This document shows positions 7,664 to 12,355 of a DNA stretch of 12,355 nucleotides, one piece after another. The notes beneath the pieces were generated by a model. It saw only the letters and a program-made list of their open reading frames with translations. It did not search any database and had not been told where the DNA came from. Made by a program: the position numbers and the translations under genes. How positions within the stretch are numbered: position 1 is the first letter of the stretch; every line of letters starts with the position of its first letter. The DNA comes from an uncultured Mycoplasmataceae bacterium (lineage in GTDB: Bacteria > Bacillota_I > Bacilli_A > Mycoplasmatales > Mycoplasmoidaceae), in the NCBI GenBank assembly GCA_949299825.1, contig CASGBP010000007.1, forward strand, positions 1 to 12,355, in the 5' to 3' direction.

Positions 7664-9019
7664 ATGACATCAATTAATGAAATATGACAAAAATATGAAA
7701 CATTAAATAATGTTAAGTTAGAAGGTTGAGTTAAGTCTAATAGGGATAATGGTCAGTTTGGTTTTATTGTCTTTAATGATGGAAGTGATACTAGACATAT
7801 TCAAATAGTTTATAAGAATGATATTACAAAAGGATTTGATCAGGCAAAATCTATTTCAACTGGTTCAGCAATATTTGTTGAAGGAAAGATTGTTGTAACT
7901 CCTGAAGCTAAGCAACCATTTGAAATTCTAGCTGATGAAATATGTGTTCTTAAGAAAGCTAGTGAAGATTATCCATTACAAAAAAAGAGGCATACTGTTG
8001 AGTATCTAAGAGAAATTGCTCATTTAAGACCTGCTACAAATTTGTTTATGAATATTATGAGAGTTAGAAGTGAATTATCATATTTAATCCACACCTATTT
8101 TCATAACCTTGGTTTTATTAATGTTAACACTCCAGTAATCACTTCAAATGATGCTGAAGGAGCAGGGGAAAGTTTTAAATTGGCTAAAGTTGGTGATGAG
8201 AATTTTTTTGGTGTACAATCATCCCTTTCTGTGTCTGGTCAATTGCACATTGAAGCATATTCACTTGCCTTTAAAAAAACATATACCTTTGGTCCTCAAT
8301 TTAGGGCTGAAAAATCACACACTAATAGACATGCTGCTGAATTTTGAATGCTTGAAGGTGAGATAGCTTTTTTAGATCTTGAAGGTTTAATGGATTTAAT
8401 GGAGGATTTCATAAAATATCTTGTTATAAATTATGAAAAGAATTGTAAGAATGAATGTGCTTTTTTTAATGAATTTGTGGATCAAGCATCATTAAATAGG
8501 TTGCAAAGTATTAAGAATGAGAAATTTGCTAGAATAAGTTATACAGAAGTTATTGATATTCTTGAACGAGATGTTAAGGATAAGAAAATTAATTTTGAAA
8601 ATAATAATATTTTTTGAGGAATGGATTTAGATTCTGAACACGAAAGATATATATGTGAAAAAGTTTATAATAAACCAATTTTTGTTTATAACTATCCTTC
8701 AATTATCAAAGCTTTTTATATGAAAGAAAACAGTGATAATAAAACTGTTTCAGGAGTTGATTTGTTAGTACCAGGAGTTGGCGAACTTTGTGGAGGAAGT
8801 GAAAGAGAAAGTAATTATGATGTTATTTTAAGAAAAGCAGAGCAAGCAAAAATAAACATCAATGAACTTCAATGATATATTGACCTAAGAAAATATGGAT
8901 ACTATAAGAGTTCTGGTTTTGGTCTTGGATTTGAACGTTTGATTATGTTTTTAACAGGAGTAAATAACATTAGAGATACTATTCCTTTTGCAAGAACACA
9001 TGGTAGCATTAAATTCTAA
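7664..9019 (+). CDS. asnS: Asparaginyl-tRNA synthetase
   Basis: This class IIb synthetase joins asparagine to tRNA-Asn in the cytoplasm. It has 451 residues, a typical length. The N-terminal anticodon-binding OB fold spans about 15-110 (VKLEGWVKSNRDNGQFGFI, then GKIVVTPEAKQPFEI). Motif 1 and the active-site loop are NTPVITSNDAEGAGESF (155-171), motif 2 is FRAEKSHTNRHAAEFWMLE (213-231), and motif 3 is GFGLGFERLIMF (418-429), ending in a PFARTHGSIKF tail close to the usual AsnRS ending (PRxxG). The TNRHAAEFWMLE form of motif 2 favours AsnRS over AspRS. The Trp in that motif and several others are TGA codons. Having AsnRS means asparagine need not be made on tRNA by GatCAB. The last 20 nt overlap pgsA, suggesting co-transcription with it. 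Confidence 0.98.
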
Positions 9020-9629
9020 AAGTTTAAAAAACATTCCAAATATTATTACCATTATTAGAATTATTTTAGTAATTCCTATAATAGTTATTTTTGTAGTTGA
9101 CAATTTTTCAGTTGCCTTTAGTTTTTCAATCGAAAATCAAATAATTCAAATTTATTGAAATCAAATAATTGTAGCGATTTTATTTATAGTAGCATCAGTT
9201 AGTGATTTTCTTGATGGATATTTATCTAGAAAATTTAATTGGCAATCTAATTTTGGTAAATTTTGAGATCCTCTAGCTGACAAAATTTTAATTAACACAA
9301 CTTTGATTCTTTTATGTGTTAAAAATTTTACTTTTGTTGTTTTTACAATTTTATTTATTTTAAGAGATGTAATAGTTGATGGGATTAGAATGTATTCAGC
9401 TTCTAAAAAAATAATAGTCTCAGCTAACATATATGGAAAATTGAAAACAGTTTTTCAAATGTTCGCCATTATAGTGTTGTTATTTATTGGTTCAAATACA
9501 ACTAATATTATTTGATGATATTGAGGTGTAACTAATTTACTAGTTTATATTAGTTTATTTACTTCTTATTTATCAATGTTAGTTTATACTCTTGATTTTA
9601 TGAGAAACAAAAATTTTATAAATTATTAA
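9000..9629 (+). CDS. pgsA: CDP-diacylglycerol--glycerol-3-phosphate 3-phosphatidyltransferase
   Basis: PgsA is an integral membrane enzyme that makes phosphatidylglycerol-phosphate from CDP-diacylglycerol and glycerol 3-phosphate, the committed step towards phosphatidylglycerol and cardiolipin. It has 209 residues. The CDP-alcohol phosphatidyltransferase motif D-x2-D-G-x2-(A)-R-x8-G-x3-D-x3-D appears as Asp69, Asp72, Gly73, Ser76, Arg77, Gly86, Asp90 and Asp94, with Ser in place of the usual Ala. The N-terminus IPNIITIIRIILVIP fits the family, as do several hydrophobic segments and SANIYGKLKT after the third. The ATG at 9000 lies inside asnS and has no good Shine-Dalgarno sequence. It is still the best start, because no other conventional start codon occurs before the conserved IPN segment, and coupling to asnS translation would explain initiation. 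The Trp in GKFWDP is a TGA. Confidence 0.95.
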
Positions 9630-9672
9630 ATAAGTATATTTATAATTTATTGTTGTTATAATTCTTTAAGAT
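9630..9672 (+). promoter_or_regulatory. pgsA-hemW gap with predicted hemW promoter
   Basis: Two TATAAT hexamers occur, at 9641-9646 and 9657-9662. The second ends 10 nt before the hemW ATG, which predicts a leader of only a few nucleotides. No convincing -35 box or Shine-Dalgarno sequence is visible, so hemW may be translated from an almost leaderless message, separately from asnS-pgsA. Confidence 0.45.
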
Positions 9673-10782
9673 ATGACAAAACATTTATATATTCATATTC
9701 CATTTTGTAAAAATATTTGTACTTATTGCGATTTTTGTCGTAAGAAAATTGATCGTGAAAATGATGAAATTAATCAATATATAAAAAAAGTGATTAATCA
9801 TATTAAGGATGAATCATATGAAAATCAATATACAACAGTATATATTGGTGGAGGTACACCTAATTTTCTAACTGATGAATTATTAGATAAGTTACTAATT
9901 AACATATCTAAATACATTGATAAAAAACAAGGTTATGAATTTACCATTGAGTGCAATCCTGAATTTGTAAATGAACAACAAGCTAAAATTTTTGCAAAAT
10001 ATGGAGTTAATAGAATATCCTTAGGCGCTCAATCAACAAATAATGAAATATTAAAAAAAATTGGTAGAGGTCATCGGATTGAAGATGTTGAAAAGGCTAT
10101 TAAACATTTACACGATGTAGGAATAAAAAATATAAGTATTGATTTTATTTATGCTTTACCTAATTTAACTAAAAAAGATTTAGATAATAGTTTTGAATTT
10201 ATTAAAAAACATAACATTACCCATGTTAGTTATTATTCATTAGAAGTTAAGGAAGGATCAATGTTAAAAAAGGATAATTATGTAGTTGATGAGGATGAAG
10301 AGGCTGATCAATTAGAATATATTATTCAAAAACTTAAGGATATTAATTTCATACGATATGAAGTAGCTAATTGATCATTGAATAATGAATATCAATCAAT
10401 GCATAACAAGGCTTATTGACTTACTAATGATTGAAAAGGGATTGGATACGGTGCAAGCGGTTTTGAAGACAATATTATGTATAAATGAGATGGTGATTTT
10501 TTAGAATGAGAAAGAATTGGTCACCGTTTGTCATTAAAAGAATTATATTTACAGGTGTTAATGATGGGTTTAAGACTTGTAGAAGGTATTGAAATTACTA
10601 AAAATCAACGTAATTCTGAAGCTTATAAAACATATTTTGATGATATAGTCCATTGTTATATTAGAAATAACCACTTAATTTGCTCAAATCTAAATTTATT
10701 ACATGATACCTTGCTTAATATTGTTGATGAAACTAAGGAAAAACAACTTGAAAATATTAAAAATAAAGTTTATGAGGAATAA
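9673..10782 (+). CDS. hemW: HemW-like radical SAM protein (often annotated coproporphyrinogen III oxidase-like)
   Basis: This is a 369-residue radical SAM protein of the HemN/HemW group. The 4Fe-4S cluster motif CxxxCxxC is Cys12, Cys16 and Cys19 in HIPFCKNICTYCDF. The SAM-binding GGGTP is at 59-63, followed by the barrel motifs TIECNPE, GVNRISLGAQS and GIKNISIDFIYALP. The HemW-specific HNxxYW motif is present as HNKAYW (244-249), then GIGYGASGF, and a C-terminal HemW domain follows. In other organisms HemW binds heme and passes it to haemoproteins; it lacks coproporphyrinogen oxidase activity. Mycoplasmas are generally considered not to make heme, so the real role here is unknown. Several Trp codons in the C-terminal third are TGA (for example at 10372 and 10417). 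Its stop abuts the trmB ATG. The family call is firm; the biological function is not. Confidence 0.92.
10774..10778 (+). promoter_or_regulatory. Ribosome binding site of trmB
   Basis: GAGGA within the last codons of hemW, 4 nt before the trmB ATG at 10783. It supports that start and coupled expression of hemW and trmB. Confidence 0.7.
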
Positions 10783-11436
10783 ATGAGGCTAAGAAATGAC
10801 CCAAATGCAAAAAAAATAGTTGATGAAAATGATAATTTCTTTATTAAAGAACATGTTATTAAAAATAATAGATGAAATAAGATTTTTAAAAACAATAATC
10901 CAATATATCTAGAAATAGGATCAGGTAAAGGAAAATTTATAATTGATAATGCTATTAAATATCCAAATATTAATTTTATTGGTATTGAAAAAAATATAAC
11001 TATTTGTGCAAAGATACTAAAGAAGGTTAATGAAGTAACACAAGATATAGATAATTTAAAAATATTGAATATTGATGCTAGTTCTCTACTTGATTATTTT
11101 CAACCAAAAGAAATAAGTAAAATATATTTAAATTTTTCTGATCCATGACCAAAAAAAAGACATCATAAAAATCGGTTAACACACCAAAACTTTTTAAATA
11201 TCTATGAAAAATTATTAAATGATGGTTCTTATATTGAACTAAAAACAGATAATGATGAATTCTTTAATTGAACCATTGATAGTCTTAATTTTAATAATTG
11301 GAAAATAATTTATAAAACTACAAATTTATATCATGAATTGGATAACAAATTTAATAAAGAAAACATTGCTACTGAATATGAATTAAGATTTATAAATGAA
11401 AATAAGAATATTAACAAAATAATTTTTAGTAAATAA
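10783..11436 (+). CDS. trmB: tRNA (guanine-N7-)-methyltransferase
   Basis: TrmB uses S-adenosylmethionine to make 7-methylguanosine at position 46 in the variable loop of many tRNAs. The protein has 217 residues, as expected. The SAM-binding motif is LEIGSGKGKF (43-52), with the acidic residue Glu69 in GIEK and Asp98 in NIDAS. The hallmark SDPWPKKRHHKNRL lies at 119-132, TDN with Asp156 follows, and the substrate-binding TEYE is at 197-200 near the C-terminus. It starts directly after hemW with no gap, with GAGGA as binding site. The Trp in SDPWPKKRH is a TGA codon. The gene ends 2 bp before the stop of the converging hydrolase gene. No odd features were seen, and the identification is secure. 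Confidence 0.97.
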
Positions 11437-11438
11437 GA

Positions 11439-12275
11439 TTAATCTTTTTTATCAAAAAAACTAATTATTTCATTTCGATATTTACCCAATTCTTCAAACA
11501 TTGGAATATGACCACTTTCATTAAATTTAATTATTCTTAAATTATCAATTTTGAGTTTTAAATTACTAATAGTGGTAATGGGGTTAATACATTTATCATA
11601 CTTTCCAACCATTAATAAAGTAGGAATTTTTAGTTTGCTTTCTGCCTTTAATAAATTTAAGATATTAGTTGGAGAAATCATGTTATTCTTTAAAATTTTT
11701 AATTCCTTATGATGTTCATTATTTATTTTAAGCATTTGATCAATAATTATTTCAGATCACTCATCATTTAGTCATTGTTTATTGTGTAATACAATATCAT
11801 AAAATTTCTCTGCTTGTTTATGGGTTCTAGGGTTAAAATTGAATAGAAAATCTTTTATATTAGTTGTACCAAAGGAATTCATTGGACAAACTAGTACTAA
11901 TTTCTTGATTACATCTTTCATCTGACTAGCTACCATCATGGCAATTCCTCCACCCATAGAATGACCTATTAAATATATTTGTTTTAAATTTAATTCTTTA
12001 AGTAGACTTATTATCATTTTGGCATATATGTGAGGTTTTAAATCAGATTCTTTTTTTAATGGAGTAACTCCATGACCTGGTAATTCAATTGCATAGTAAT
12101 TATAATCATTATCAAGGTTTGCAAAAAAATTATGATATGAACTATCAAACCCATAACCATGAATAAATACAACATTATATTTTGACTTATTAACTGCTAA
12201 TTTATAAGTCACATATGGATAACAATCTTTCTTTAATTTAAAATTTCCAATATCTAGCAATGATGTTATTTTCAT
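11439..12275 (-). CDS. Alpha/beta-hydrolase fold protein (lipase/esterase-like)
   Basis: This is a 278-residue alpha/beta hydrolase without a signal peptide, so probably cytoplasmic. The fold markers are in order: oxyanion-hole HGYGFD (39-44), ELPGHGVT (64-71), the nucleophile elbow GHSMGGG with Ser106 (104-110), the acid in VGKYDKCI (Asp227), and the catalytic His256 in ESGHIPMFEE. The triad is complete, so the enzyme is likely active. A helical cap region lies between about 130 and 205, where substrate choice is usually set. Two TGA codons (11774-11772 and 11759-11757) are read as Trp. Mycoplasmas usually carry several such proteins, annotated as lipase/esterase, proline iminopeptidase-like or triacylglycerol lipase, and the sequence alone does not decide the substrate. 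AGG 7 nt upstream of the ATG supports the start. Confidence 0.94.
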
Positions 12276-12282
12276 AATTTAA

Positions 12283-12304
12283 CCTATTTTTACTATTAAT
12301 TATA
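12283..12304 (-). promoter_or_regulatory. Predicted -10 box and ribosome binding site of the hydrolase gene
   Basis: On the minus strand a perfect TATAAT (12304-12299) lies 23 nt before the ATG, and AGG (12285-12283) lies 7 nt before it. This fits a conventional short leader, unlike the hrcA and hemW promoters. No clear -35 box is seen. Confidence 0.45.
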
Positions 12305-12331
12305 AGAATCTAAATAATATTGGGTAAATAA

Positions 12332-12355
12332 ATGTTAAAAACAAAGTTAAAATAT
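12332..12355 (+). CDS. Possible first codons of a gene leaving the window
   Basis: An ATG at 12332 opens eight codons (MLKTKLKY) that run off the right edge. It is divergent from the hydrolase gene, and GGG at 12322-12324 is a possible weak ribosome binding site; AT-rich hexamers upstream could serve as a -10 box. Too little is visible to name it, and an open frame of this length is expected by chance. Confidence 0.3.

Noticed and set aside
8148..8366. Overlapping frame inside asnS on the same strand
   Set aside because: It is a shadow of the AsnRS motif 2 region in another frame. The asnS frame is fully supported by motifs 1-3.
9618..9650. Inverted repeat with 9-bp arms (ATAAATTAT) around a 15-nt loop after pgsA, as a possible terminator
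   Set aside because: The stem is all A-U and weak, no U-tract follows, and the right arm overlaps a likely -10 box. Such repeats are common by chance at this composition.
11435..11446. 12-bp palindrome (AAGATTAATCTT) followed by T residues between trmB and the hydrolase gene, as a possible terminator
   Set aside because: Only a 4-bp stem with a 4-nt loop can form, which is too weak to claim as a terminator.
1..12355. Search for tRNA or rRNA genes, CRISPR arrays, IS elements, phage genes, toxin-antitoxin pairs and riboswitches
   Set aside because: None was seen. Coding sequence fills nearly the whole window and the gaps are too short for most of these; no direct repeat array or transposase motif is present.

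Overview
The window reads as chromosomal DNA of an AT-rich mollicute (Mycoplasma sensu lato). The key sign is that UGA is read as tryptophan (genetic code 4). Almost every conserved protein here is broken at TGA under the standard code, and becomes one intact, full-length family member once TGA is read as Trp. UGG is also used, but less often. Gaps between genes are tiny, several genes overlap, and the genes have AGGA-type ribosome binding sites or very short leaders. A dxs gene (MEP isoprenoid pathway) and a PstB with a long N-terminal extension point loosely to the pneumoniae/penetrans (Malacoplasma-like) side of the Mollicutes. That placement is inference; I cannot name the species.

Layout. 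(1) Plus strand, 1-4197: the 3' end of pheS, then pheT, pstB and phoU, tightly packed. This joins phenylalanyl-tRNA synthetase to the ATPase and regulator of a phosphate transporter, without the transporter's permease or binding-protein genes. (2) Minus strand, 7596-4180: hrcA (heat-shock repressor), an unrecognised 179-residue protein and dxs, linked by 1-nt and 14-nt overlaps, so probably one translationally coupled unit. dxs and phoU meet tail to tail and overlap by 18 nt. (3) A 67-bp divergent region, 7597-7663, holds the probable hrcA and asnS promoters and a perfect 24-bp A/T palindrome. (4) Plus strand, 7664-11436: asnS overlapping pgsA by 20 nt, then a short promoter-bearing gap, then hemW and trmB with no gap between them. 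(5) Minus strand, 12275-11439: an alpha/beta hydrolase converging on trmB with 2 bp between stops. A divergent region and perhaps the first codons of another plus-strand gene end the window.

Most genes are housekeeping: tRNA charging (PheRS, AsnRS), tRNA modification (TrmB), phospholipid head-group synthesis (PgsA), isoprenoid precursor synthesis (Dxs), phosphate uptake control and the heat-shock response. I see no phage, IS element, CRISPR array, toxin-antitoxin pair or RNA gene, and no stretch over 300 bases without a gene. I do not find a novel multigene system. The most notable points are a PheT whose proofreading site looks decayed (predicting a mistranslating PheRS), the hrcA-orf179-dxs unit with its unknown middle protein, a DXS with an altered thiamine-diphosphate motif, and the palindrome inside the hrcA promoter region.
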